Below are positions 33,495-40,563 of a DNA stretch of 49,543 nt, one piece after another. This DNA is from Synergistota bacterium. GTDB taxonomy: Bacteria; Synergistota; Synergistia; Synergistales; Aminobacteriaceae. The translations under genes and the position numbers were made by a program. Position 1 is the first letter of the stretch; the number at the start of each line of letters is the position of its first letter. The notes beneath the pieces were generated by a model. It was not told the DNA's origin and ran no database searches. It worked only from the letters and a program-made list of their open reading frames with translations. Location of the stretch: positions 1 to 49,543 of the forward strand of contig JAKJGK010000002.1 of assembly GCA_022704435.1 (NCBI GenBank). The letters are read 5' to 3'.

Positions 33495-34036
33495 GGGAGA
33501 AGCCCCTCGCGAGCAGGACACTGTACACGGGAAGGATTCTCAACCTAAGAGTTGACGAGGTGGAGCTTCCCTCGGGGAGGAGCGCGATAAGAGAGGTGGT
33601 CGAGCACGCCCCGGCGGTGGGAATTCTCCCCGTTTTGGAGGATGGCTCGATCCTGCTGGTGCGTCAATTCCGCTATGCGGTCGGCGAGATGATGCTGGAG
33701 ATCCCGGCGGGCTTGCTGGAGGGGGACGAGCCTCCGGAGGATGCGGCGAGGAGAGAGCTACAGGAGGAGATCGGCTACTACCCCGGACGACTCAGGAAGA
33801 TCAGTGCCATCTACAATTCCCCCGGTTTCTGCACGGAGCTGATGCACCTCTACCTTGCGACGGAGCTTCGTCCTTCGAAGCTGCAGGAGGACGAGGACGA
33901 GTTCATATCGGTCGTCAGGGTGAAGCCGGAGGAGATACCGCTCCTGCTGACCAGCGGGGAGTTGAGAGACGCAAAGACGTTGGCCGCGCTCTCCTGGTGG
34001 AGGGCGATAGGTACCGGCCAGGCGACCTGGGACTAG
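33479..34036 (+). CDS. NUDIX hydrolase (ADP-ribose pyrophosphatase-like)
   Basis: The 185-residue protein has a full Nudix box, GLLEGDEPPEDAARRELQEEIG, at about 78-99, embedded in an ADP-ribose pyrophosphatase-like fold (TGRILNLRVDEVELPSG at the N-terminus, LLVRQFRYAVGEMMLEIPAG before the box, and SPGFCTELMHLYLAT after it). Proteins of this subgroup hydrolyse ADP-ribose or related nucleoside diphosphate compounds. The ATG at 33479 is taken with GAGGT nine bases ahead. The open frame extends further upstream only as a shadow of the gamma-subunit gene. It is followed by a terminator. Confidence 0.9.
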   Translation: MSEGVREKPLASRTLYTGRILNLRVDEVELPSGRSAIREVVEHAPAVGILPVLEDGSILLVRQFRYAVGEMMLEIPAGLLEGDEPPEDAARRELQEEIGYYPGRLRKISAIYNSPGFCTELMHLYLATELRPSKLQEDEDEFISVVRVKPEEIPLLLTSGELRDAKTLAALSWWRAIGTGQATWD

Positions 34037-34140
34037 AGGGGTATCCCGGCGCGGTGGAGGATCCCGTCGAGTGCGATCTGAGAAAGTGGACGCGCCGCAC
34101 ACGACCACTCGCCACAATGAAATTTAATTTACGATCCGAG

Positions 34141-34169
34141 AGGGAGCCAGCAGACGGCTCCCTTTTTTT
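34141..34169 (+). terminator. rho-independent terminator after NUDIX gene
   Basis: GGGAGCC (34142-34148) pairs with GGCTCCC (34156-34162) across a seven-base loop, extended by one A-T pair, and is followed by seven T residues. It lies about 105 bases past the NUDIX stop and 20 bases before xerD. Confidence 0.88.
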
Positions 34170-34188
34170 ATGATAGAATGAATACATT

Positions 34189-35082
34189 ATGATATTATAT
34201 GACTTCGATGCTGCGCTTGAGGAATTCGTACGGTGGCTAAGGTTTGAACGGGGTCTGAGCGAGAATACTGTCTCCGCCTACTCGCGCGACCTCGGCAAGT
34301 GGCATGACTTTTGCGTCTCGTCTGGCGTCACCCCGTTTCCTCCGGACGAGGCAGGGCTTGGTGCGTTTCAACGCTTCCTGGTGAACCTCGAATGCGCGAA
34401 ATCCACCCGGCAGCGCATAATGGCTGGGATGCGCACGTGGACCGCCTTCCTGAAGGAGGAGCAGGAGTTGCAGACCGGCTTCACTCCGCCTGCGCTGGCG
34501 AAGGCGGAGCGCCGCCTTCCCAGGATACTGGGGGAGAGCGAGATTGAAAGGCTCCTGGACACCTGTTCCGGAGACGATCCGCTATCGAGAAGGGACACGG
34601 CCATGTTCGAACTGGCCTACGGATGTGGACTGCGGGCTGACGAGACCGTCTCCCTGCGGCTGATCGACCTCGATTTCGCCGCCAGGACCCTGCGCACCAT
34701 TGGAAAGGGGGAGAAGACGCGCGTCGTGCCGTTCATGGGGGAGTCCGCCAGGAGGGTGAAGGCGTATATCGATGATGCCCGCGGCCGCCTGTTGAGGTCG
34801 CCCACAGACGTACTGCTTCTGTCGAAGAGTGGCCTCCCCGTCACGCGAGTCGACTTCTGGCGAATCCTGAAGAAGAGAGGGGCGGAGGCCGGAATCGCCA
34901 GGGACAGACTGTATCCCCACATACTGCGCCACAGCTTCGCGACCCACCTGCTCCGCCGGGGGATGGACCTCCGGACGCTGCAGGAGCTGTTGGGGCACTC
35001 CTCGATAGCCACCACGGAAAAGTACGTTCACTTTGACCTCGAGCTCAGGGACGTGTATGATTCTGCACATCCAAGAGCATGA
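34189..35082 (+). CDS. tyrosine recombinase XerC/XerD-like
   Basis: The 297-residue protein has the N-terminal SAM-like core-binding domain (about 5-95) and a catalytic domain with all active-site residues visible: Arg149 (CGLRADE), Lys173 (IGKGEKTR), His244 and Arg247 (HILRHSFATHL), His270 (LLGHSSIATTEKYVHF) and nucleophile Tyr279. The length is typical of chromosome-dimer resolvases, which act at dif with FtsK. No phage or integron genes are nearby, so a housekeeping Xer is likelier than an integrase; XerC versus XerD cannot be decided. The ATG at 34189 lies in AT-rich DNA with no strong ribosome site. It overlaps punA by ATGA. Confidence 0.9.
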   Translation: MILYDFDAALEEFVRWLRFERGLSENTVSAYSRDLGKWHDFCVSSGVTPFPPDEAGLGAFQRFLVNLECAKSTRQRIMAGMRTWTAFLKEEQELQTGFTPPALAKAERRLPRILGESEIERLLDTCSGDDPLSRRDTAMFELAYGCGLRADETVSLRLIDLDFAARTLRTIGKGEKTRVVPFMGESARRVKAYIDDARGRLLRSPTDVLLLSKSGLPVTRVDFWRILKKRGAEAGIARDRLYPHILRHSFATHLLRRGMDLRTLQELLGHSSIATTEKYVHFDLELRDVYDSAHPRA

Positions 35083-35930
35083 TGCGTATTTTTCGAAGAG
35101 AAAACGAGGTGGCGAGTTTGATCGAAAGAGTTAGACAGGCATGCGCTTTTATCAGGGGGCGCATTGCCGAAGTACCGGAGTTTGCCGTCATCCTGGGGTC
35201 GGGGCTGGGCGCCTTCGCGGACTCCTTGGAGGAGAGCGTTGTCATCCCCTACGAACAGGTCCCTAACTGGCCCGTGTCCACCGCGCCGGGGCACAGCGGC
35301 CGGCTTGTCGCCGGCAGGCTGCATGACAGGAGCATCCTGGTCATGCAGGGCAGGGTCCACTTCTACGAGGGGTACTCCATGGAGCAGGTGGTCTTCCCGG
35401 CAAGGGTGATGGGGGAGTTGGGCGTCAGACGCCTGCTGGTCACGAACGCCTCGGGCGGCGTCGATCCGTCGCTCTCCTCGGGGGACATAGTCATCCTCGA
35501 GGACCATGTGAACTTCATGGGGGCCAACCCGCTGCGCGGGCCGGATATACCGGCCTGGAACGACCGCTTCCCGGACATGAGCAGGTGCTACGACGAGGAG
35601 CTGTCGTCCCTTCTGGAGAGATCTGCGACCTCGGAGGGTCTAAAGACGCGCAGGGGCGTCTACTTCGCCTTCTCCGGACCGTCGTTCGAGACCCCGGCCG
35701 AGATTCGTATGGCGCGAACACTCGGGGCGACCGTGGTGGGTATGTCCACCGTGCCGGAGGTAATAGTGGCGAACGCGATGGGGATGAGGGTATGCGCGAT
35801 CTCCTGCGTCGCCAACGCGGCCGCCGGGATGACCGAGAACGCGCTCAGCGGCCAGGAGGTGCTGGACGAGATGGCGAAGACGTCCGAGAGACTGATTCGC
35901 CTGCTGAGCCGGTTTTTCAAGGAGGTGTAA
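35079..35930 (+). CDS. punA: purine nucleoside phosphorylase
   Basis: The 283-residue protein is a trimeric-type (family II) PNP: FAVILGSGLGAFADSL, PVSTAPGHSGRLVAG (phosphate-binding His), VMQGRVHFYEGYSM, LLVTNASGGVDPSLSSGDIVILEDHVNFMGANPLRGP, AFSGPSFETPAE and GMSTVPEVIVANAMGM. It phosphorolyses inosine and guanosine. Phosphorolysis of methylthioinosine is possible and would connect to mtaD/mtnA in this window; substrate preference cannot be read here. The ATG at 35079 overlaps xerD. A later TTG at 35118 behind GAGGTG is also plausible. Confidence 0.92.
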   Translation: MMRIFRRENEVASLIERVRQACAFIRGRIAEVPEFAVILGSGLGAFADSLEESVVIPYEQVPNWPVSTAPGHSGRLVAGRLHDRSILVMQGRVHFYEGYSMEQVVFPARVMGELGVRRLLVTNASGGVDPSLSSGDIVILEDHVNFMGANPLRGPDIPAWNDRFPDMSRCYDEELSSLLERSATSEGLKTRRGVYFAFSGPSFETPAEIRMARTLGATVVGMSTVPEVIVANAMGMRVCAISCVANAAAGMTENALSGQEVLDEMAKTSERLIRLLSRFFKEV

Positions 35931-35933
35931 ACA

Positions 35934-37247
35934 GTGTTCGACATGATCTCCTTCATTGAGAGGAAGCGGGACGGCGGGGTTCACTCCGCCGAGGACCTGC
36001 GTCTTTTCGTCCAAGGGTTCGCCTCCGGCGCCATACCGGACTACCAGGCGGGCGCCTGGTTGATGGCAGTCTACTACTCTGGCCTTAACGAGCAGGAGCT
36101 CACGGAGTTCACACTCGCGCTCGCCAGGTCGGGGGAGGTCCTCTCCTTCGGGGACCTTAGAATCGTCGACAAACACAGCACCGGGGGCGTGGGAGACAAG
36201 GTCACCCTGCTGCTGGTGCCGCTAGCGGCTTCGTGCGGCGCAAAGGTGGCCAAGCTCTCCGGGCCGGGGCTCGGCTTCACCGGCGGCACGGTCGACAAAC
36301 TGGAGGCGATACCGGGGTTTCGGACCCACCTTCCCTCCAACCTGTTCGCGGACCAGGTCAGGAGGATCGGATGCGCAATATCGGGGCACTCGGCCGACCT
36401 GGCCCCGGCCGAGGGAAAGTTCTACGGCCTGCGCGACGTCACGGGGACAGTTCCGTCTCTGCCTCTGATTTGCAGCAGCATAATCAGCAAGAAGATCGCA
36501 GGCGGGGCCGACTCCTTCGTCTTCGACGTCAAGTGCGGCGGCGGCGCGTTCATGCCGGACTATCCCAGCGCCGAGAGGCTGGCGTCGTCGCTCGTGTCCC
36601 TGTCGAAATCCCTGGGGAAGAGGAGCATGGCGCTGGTCACCGCGATGGAGGAGCCCCTTGGAGAGTGGATAGGCAACAGCGTGGAGGTGCTGGAGGCGGT
36701 TTCGGTGCTTCGCGGCGAGGGCCCTGGCGATGTGCGCGAGGTGGTGGTCAACCTGGCCGGGGCTATGGTCTCTATAGATTCGGACATGTCGTTCGAGGAG
36801 GGCATGGAGTTGGCCGACAGCAGGCTGTCCGACGGCTCCGCCCTTGAGAAGTTCGCGGAGATGGTCCACGAGCAGGGGGGCGACCCGGCCATCTGCTCCA
36901 CGCCTGGCGATCTGCTTCCGATGGCGAATGGCAGGCGGACGGTCGCGGCTTCCTCTGACGGGGTCGTCTCCGCCGTGGACGCGCGCGGCATAGGGGAGGG
37001 CGTCAAACGCCTCGGCGGCGGAAGAATGGCGCTCGGGGACAGCATAGACTTGACAGTCGGGGCCCGCCTCCTGAAGAAGACGGGATCGAGAGTATCCAGT
37101 GGCGATCCATTGATCGAGATACTCTACAACGACGAGGACAAGTTGTCAGCCTCTCTGCCGTTCTTCGAGAGCGCCTTCATCGTCTCTGGTCCCGCATCGC
37201 CGCAGGCCGCTGGGCCAGGGAAGCTGATCCTCGGAAGGGTATCCTAG
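35934..37247 (+). CDS. pdp: pyrimidine-nucleoside (thymidine) phosphorylase
   Basis: The 437-residue enzyme is full length and has VDKHSTGGVGDKVTLLLVPLAA (the family signature KHSTGGVGDK at about 80-90), KLSGPGLGFTGGTVDKLEAIPGF, ALVTAMEEPLGEWIGNSVEVLEA and a C-terminal PYNP domain. It splits thymidine, uridine or deoxyuridine to base and (deoxy)ribose-1-phosphate. The GTG start is supported by AAGGAGGTG six bases ahead. It lies three bases past punA, giving a compact nucleoside-salvage pair. The symbol could equally be deoA, as specificity is not evident. Confidence 0.92.
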   Translation: MFDMISFIERKRDGGVHSAEDLRLFVQGFASGAIPDYQAGAWLMAVYYSGLNEQELTEFTLALARSGEVLSFGDLRIVDKHSTGGVGDKVTLLLVPLAASCGAKVAKLSGPGLGFTGGTVDKLEAIPGFRTHLPSNLFADQVRRIGCAISGHSADLAPAEGKFYGLRDVTGTVPSLPLICSSIISKKIAGGADSFVFDVKCGGGAFMPDYPSAERLASSLVSLSKSLGKRSMALVTAMEEPLGEWIGNSVEVLEAVSVLRGEGPGDVREVVVNLAGAMVSIDSDMSFEEGMELADSRLSDGSALEKFAEMVHEQGGDPAICSTPGDLLPMANGRRTVAASSDGVVSAVDARGIGEGVKRLGGGRMALGDSIDLTVGARLLKKTGSRVSSGDPLIEILYNDEDKLSASLPFFESAFIVSGPASPQAAGPGKLILGRVS

Positions 37248-37250
37248 CCG

Positions 37251-38186
37251 ATGAGCCGAAGTGCCCGCTCTTTAGCCGCCCTCCTCCTGTGCGCCGTACT
37301 GGTTCTGGCGTCCCTCGCGACGCAGGCTCGCGCCGACGTCAACGTCCAGTACCCGGCCACGGCGGGGCTCGGCAAGCCCTTCATGGTCAGGGTGACTTCG
37401 ACCGAGCCGCTCACCGGGGTGGAGCTGATCTGGCAGGGTCGCACCACCAGGCTTGCGGTGACGGTGTGGAACGAACGATACATCGCACTTGGCATGCTGG
37501 GCGCCCAGGCTGGAAAGGTCAAGGCCGGGGATCACGCCTTCAGGCTTCGGCTGATCGACGGGAAAAGAAAATCCGAGCACCTTCTGCCGGTGAAACTCGA
37601 GACGGTCAAGTACAGGGAGGACAGGCTCACTCTTCCCGACAAGATGGTGAACCCTCCGGCCTCGGAGATGAAGCGCATAGAGGAAGAGAGGAAGCTGACG
37701 GCGGAGGCGATCGCTACTATGACGGAGAGGCGAGACTGGAAACTGCCTCTCGTCAGGCCAGTGCCCGGCATAGTCACCAGCGAGTACGGCAGGCGGCGCA
37801 TACTGAACGGCAGGGCGGGCAATCCCCATGCGGGCATCGACTTCCGCGCCGCCTCCGGCACTCCGGTCAGGGCCGCGGCGGCCGGAAGGGTAGTTCTCGC
37901 AGGCGACTTCTACTTCTCCGGGAAGAGCGTCTACGTTGATTCCGGCGGGGGGATGATAACAATGTATTTTCATATGAGCTCCCTGGCCGTCAAGACGGGC
38001 GACCTGGTAGCCGCGGGGCAGGTCGTGGGCGCAAGCGGTTCAACCGGGCGCTCCACGGGGCCGCACCTGCATTTCGGCCTTGCGCTGACGCGACAGCTCG
38101 TCGACGCCGACCTTCTCTTCTCATCAACGTCGGACAAGCTGCTCGAAAAGTCGGTCTTCACGCGGATCGACCCAGTTTGGAAGTGA
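37251..38186 (+). CDS. secreted M23-family peptidase (LytM-type)
   Basis: The 311-residue protein has a signal peptide (residues about 1-28, ending Ala-Arg-Ala), a beta-rich middle domain of unknown type (30-125), and a C-terminal LytM/M23 domain with NPHAGIDF (His193, Asp197), His241 and HLHF (His272, His274). These are all the zinc and catalytic residues expected of an active metallo-endopeptidase that cuts peptidoglycan cross-links. Its location would be the periplasm. It follows pdp by three bases and is coupled to the next secreted protein, so both may serve the cell envelope. Confidence 0.9.
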   Translation: MSRSARSLAALLLCAVLVLASLATQARADVNVQYPATAGLGKPFMVRVTSTEPLTGVELIWQGRTTRLAVTVWNERYIALGMLGAQAGKVKAGDHAFRLRLIDGKRKSEHLLPVKLETVKYREDRLTLPDKMVNPPASEMKRIEEERKLTAEAIATMTERRDWKLPLVRPVPGIVTSEYGRRRILNGRAGNPHAGIDFRAASGTPVRAAAAGRVVLAGDFYFSGKSVYVDSGGGMITMYFHMSSLAVKTGDLVAAGQVVGASGSTGRSTGPHLHFGLALTRQLVDADLLFSSTSDKLLEKSVFTRIDPVWK

Positions 38187-38192
38187 TGAATA

Positions 38193-38930
38193 GTGCCCGT
38201 TGAGCGCAGCTTTAAGACCGCCAAGCGACAAGCCAGGCCAGAATACTTACTTCTCCTGTGCTGCCTGTTCGTGCTCTCGCTTGCTGCCGCAGGATACTGC
38301 GAACCATTGGCGGCTCAGTACGAACCCCTGTTCGTCAAGTACTTCTCCGACAAGATCCTGGCCAAGTCGGTGCTGCCCGTGATAATGGCGACCGACGACG
38401 AGCTGAGACGAGGCAAGATCCCCACGCTGAACCTATGCTTGGAGGACGCGGAGATCGAGGGGGTGCGCTTCGACAGACTGTTGCTGGTGATGCGCGACGT
38501 GCTGTTCACGGCCCCTGCGAGGGGGGTCGTGATCCACTCCCATGGAGAGAGCAGCCTGTCGGGAGGCGTCTCCAAGGAGACTTTCCTCGCCAACCTGTCC
38601 GCCGGCATGCCCCACTTCGCCGTATCGGAACTTGAGCTGAAGGACGGCCGGGTCATGATAAAAGGGGTGTATGATCGCAGGCTCACCTTCCGTGTGCGCG
38701 CCCTTATGAGGTTCACGGGGGCCTACGTCATCGACGGCGAGGGCGCGGCGAAGATAAAGTTCGTCGACGCCACGAACGACAATCCGGCCATAAGCACCCT
38801 GGATGTCGGCAGGGCGATTTCGGCGGCCGCCACGCCCCTGTCGTTCGTAAATTTCTTCGGCGCGACCCGCGTCAAAGAGGTGCTGGTGGACCACGACATG
38901 GTGTGGTTCAGCGCTGAATCCGACAGGTAG
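38193..38930 (+). CDS. secreted LmeA-like/DUF2993-like protein of unknown function
   Basis: The 245-residue protein has an N-terminal hydrophobic export signal (about residues 18-37). Its body resembles the LmeA (DUF2993) family, which has a lipid-binding, barrel-like fold. The similar parts are IEGVRFDRLLLVMRDVLF, ELELKDGRVMIKGVY and the short repeats around LTFRVRALMRFTG. I call this weakly, from strand pattern rather than a hallmark motif. GTG start after GGAAGTGAT. It follows the M23 peptidase by six bases, so an envelope role is likely but unproven. Confidence 0.6.
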   Translation: MPVERSFKTAKRQARPEYLLLLCCLFVLSLAAAGYCEPLAAQYEPLFVKYFSDKILAKSVLPVIMATDDELRRGKIPTLNLCLEDAEIEGVRFDRLLLVMRDVLFTAPARGVVIHSHGESSLSGGVSKETFLANLSAGMPHFAVSELELKDGRVMIKGVYDRRLTFRVRALMRFTGAYVIDGEGAAKIKFVDATNDNPAISTLDVGRAISAAATPLSFVNFFGATRVKEVLVDHDMVWFSAESDR

Positions 38931-38931
38931 T

Positions 38932-38956
38932 GTTGCGAAGCGTCGCAACGTTTCTT
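38932..38956 (+). terminator. rho-independent terminator after LmeA-like gene
   Basis: GTTGCGA (38932-38938) pairs perfectly with TCGCAAC (38943-38949) around the tetraloop AGCG, followed by GTTTCTT. It begins two bases after the stop codon and closes the xerD-to-38930 run. Confidence 0.65.
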
Positions 38957-39001
38957 GAACATGGTGTCTATCGGGGAACGCTACAGCCTTCTTGAACATG
39001 G
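38952..39001. repeat. 13-bp direct repeat pair TTCTTGAACATGG
   Basis: Identical copies lie at 38952-38964 and 38989-39001, 37 bases apart start to start. A shorter relative (TTCTTGACAT) occurs at 39043-39052. There are too few copies for a CRISPR array and the spacing is not that of known small repeats I can name. Confidence 0.7.
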
Positions 39002-39191
39002 GGAACAGGGGCAGAATCTAGTCTGTCTGAAGATTGCGCTGTTCTTGACATAACGGTATGGCCTGCATGAAATATCACCTCTAGGGTTGATATTCAAGAA
39101 TATCCGGCGCTGTGTAACCGCACTGGACTATCACCTCTGAAATGGCTTTTGTAGCCCGTTGTCTGGCAACTGGAATAACTTGCGAAAGCGG
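38957..39191. other. intergenic stretch upstream of selC, with short direct repeats
   Basis: No convincing gene is present. The stretch includes two 13-base copies of TTCTTGAACATGG (one straddling its left edge) and a partial third (TTCTTGACAT). It also has two copies of TATCACCTCT and a candidate promoter TTGACA (39045-39050) with TGAAAT 17 bases on. Composition is less GC-rich than the genes. It could be a decayed gene or element, or hold a small RNA; I cannot tell. Confidence 0.5.
39073..39138. repeat. 10-bp direct repeat TATCACCTCT
   Basis: Copies lie at 39073-39082 and 39129-39138. The sequence resembles the 3' end of 16S rRNA, so its complement is Shine-Dalgarno-like (AGAGGTGAT) on the minus strand. 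The first copy precedes a 16-codon minus-strand reading frame. Confidence 0.6.
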
Positions 39192-39220
39192 TTGACATCG
39201 AAGTTGGGGTAGCATATCAT
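39192..39220 (+). promoter_or_regulatory. promoter of selC
   Basis: TTGACA (39192-39197), exactly 17 bases, then TATCAT (39215-39220). This is a perfect -35 and a five-of-six -10 at ideal spacing. The predicted start falls 10-11 bases upstream of, or at, the first base of tRNA-Sec. It is the best promoter match seen in the window. Confidence 0.85.
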
Positions 39221-39230
39221 GCTTATGAGC

Positions 39231-39328
39231 GGAGGCGAATGTGTCCCGGTGGACGCCCTGGACTTCAAATCCAGTGGGAGGCGGTGATGGCCGTCTTCGG
39301 TGGGTTCGACTCCCACACGCCTCCGCCA
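39231..39328 (+). tRNA. selC: tRNA-Sec(TCA)
   Basis: This 98-base gene encodes the selenocysteine tRNA. The acceptor stem GGAGGCG (39231-39237) pairs with CGCCTCC (39318-39324), followed by discriminator G and encoded CCA. The anticodon arm is CTGGA-CTTCAAA-TCCAG with anticodon TCA at 39265-39267. An extra-long variable arm (about 39276-39298, eight pairs including wobbles) and a GTGGG/CCCAC T-arm with TTCGACT complete it. Both the UCA anticodon (reading UGA) and the long variable arm are diagnostic. The eighth acceptor position would be an A-A mismatch in this reading. The organism should therefore encode selenoproteins; selA, selB and selD are not in the window. Confidence 0.97.
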
Positions 39329-39381
39329 ATGTTATATTGTCCTGCTGAAAATCGCAATACCCCCCTTATGGAGGTGATCCC

Positions 39382-40047
39382 TTGACCTCGTGGGAGACCA
39401 AGGCGGCGGAGATGGTGGAGAAGCAGATACAGGCCAGGGGCATTCTATCCGAGAGAGTGCTTGACGCAATGCGGGCTGTCCCGCGACATCTCTTCATCCC
39501 GGAGGAACTCAGAGAGAGCGCCTGGGCCGACTGTCCGCTCCCGATAGGGGAGGACCAGACCATCTCGCAGCCCTACATGGTGGCGAGGATGACCGAGTTG
39601 CTCTCGCCCGAGGAGGGTGATTCGGTGCTGGAGATAGGAACCGGGTCCGGCTATCAATCGGCTGTACTTGCCGCTATGGGAGCCGTAGTCACCAGCATCG
39701 AGCGGATTGGCTCCCTTGCCGCCAGGGCGCGGGATACGCTGGCGTCTCTAGGGTTTGCCGTAAACGTAATATGGGCCGACGGGCGGGAGAGGGTCGGTTG
39801 CGCGGAGGTATTCGACGGAGTTGTAGTGACGGCGGCGACACCTGCGGTCGAGGAGTGGTGGACGGAGTCCCTCGCCCCCGCCGGGCGGCTTGTCGCGCCG
39901 GTGGCCGTCATGTCGGGCGGAGAGAGGCTACTGTTGAGGCTGAAGAACGCGGACGCCTCCTTAACCGACACATGGCTGGACTACTGCCGATTCGTGCCGC
40001 TTCTTGGCGGCACGCAGACGGGGTCGGTCGACGGGGCGTGTCAGTGA
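39382..40047 (+). CDS. pcm: protein-L-isoaspartate O-methyltransferase
   Basis: The 221-residue SAM-dependent methyltransferase has ALRAVPRHLFIPEEL-type residues (AVPRHLFIPEELRESAWAD), the specific motif PLPIGEDQTISQPYMVARM, and the SAM-binding VLEIGTGSGYQSAVLA (about 79-94). It methylates isoaspartyl residues in aged proteins so they can revert. The TTG start at 39382 is well supported by GGAGGTGATC ending three bases before it. It lies 53 bases after selC with no terminator seen between, so it may be read from the selC promoter. Confidence 0.93.
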   Translation: MTSWETKAAEMVEKQIQARGILSERVLDAMRAVPRHLFIPEELRESAWADCPLPIGEDQTISQPYMVARMTELLSPEEGDSVLEIGTGSGYQSAVLAAMGAVVTSIERIGSLAARARDTLASLGFAVNVIWADGRERVGCAEVFDGVVVTAATPAVEEWWTESLAPAGRLVAPVAVMSGGERLLLRLKNADASLTDTWLDYCRFVPLLGGTQTGSVDGACQ

Positions 40048-40535
40048 GCGCCTGGTACAGCGGGCTGTTCTCAGTTCGCTCCCTGAGCATCTCCGGCCTG
40101 GTGGCCGCGGCCTACGTCGTCGCCACCCTCCTGTTCGCGCCCCTCTCCTACGGGTATGTACAGGTGCGCATCTCCGAGGCGCTGTCCGTGCTCCCCTTCA
40201 TTCTGCCGGAGTCGGTGCTCGGTCTGTTCGTCGGCTGCCTGTTCGCCAACCTCATCGGGGGGTTCGGACTGCTGGACGTGCTGCTGGGCAGCGGCGCGAC
40301 GCTGCTGGCGGGCGCAATCTCCGTCGCCATGCCGACTGCATGGCTGGCGGCCCTGCCGCCGGTTATCGTCAATGCCCTTGTGGTGGGGGGCTATCTCTCG
40401 TTTATCCTAGACGTGCCGTTTCTCCTGTGCGCGATGTACGTGGGCGTCGGGCAGGCCGTGGCCTGCTACCTGCTGGGCGTGCCGCTCGTCCTTCTCCTTA
40501 GAGACCGTTTGGGCGTGTCAACGGGGCGGCGTTGA
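40044..40535 (+). CDS. queT: QueT-like transporter (queuosine-precursor ECF substrate-binding component)
   Basis: The 163-residue protein is very hydrophobic, with five or six membrane helices. It carries the QueT-family pattern VAAAYVVATLLFAPLSYGYVQVRISEALSVLPF near the N-terminus and GLFVGCLFANLIGGFGLLDVLLGSGATLLAGAIS after it. QueT proteins are S components of energy-coupling-factor transporters linked to queuosine-precursor uptake. The GTG start overlaps the pcm stop (GTGA). No preQ1 riboswitch could precede it, as there is no leader. The energising EcfA/EcfT genes must lie elsewhere. Confidence 0.82.
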   Translation: MSAWYSGLFSVRSLSISGLVAAAYVVATLLFAPLSYGYVQVRISEALSVLPFILPESVLGLFVGCLFANLIGGFGLLDVLLGSGATLLAGAISVAMPTAWLAALPPVIVNALVVGGYLSFILDVPFLLCAMYVGVGQAVACYLLGVPLVLLLRDRLGVSTGRR

Positions 40536-40544
40536 GGCCGCCCC
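40523..40544. other. hairpin between converging queT and cysS
   Basis: GGGGCGGC (40523-40530) pairs with GCCGCCCC (40537-40544) over a six-base loop that contains the queT stop codon. No T-tract follows on either strand, so any terminator activity would be non-classical. It lies in a 28-base gap between converging genes. Confidence 0.45.
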
Positions 40545-40563
40545 GCACCCCGCAGGTTGTCGT

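Noticed and set aside
34189-35082. Tyrosine recombinase as a sign of an integron or prophage
   Set aside because: Neighbours are housekeeping genes, no attachment repeats or cargo are visible, and the length matches Xer.
38952-39138. Possible CRISPR array or insertion-sequence ends from the short repeats
   Set aside because: Only two copies of each repeat, no constant spacer length, no inverted ends, and no cas or transposase gene nearby.
39081-39329. 82-residue minus-strand frame through selC
   Set aside because: Its N-terminal half is simply the complement of tRNA-Sec; frames like this are a known source of spurious proteins.
40000-40043. preQ1 riboswitch for the QueT-like gene
   Set aside because: The start lies inside pcm, leaving no untranslated leader, and no C-rich preQ1 aptamer was seen before pcm.
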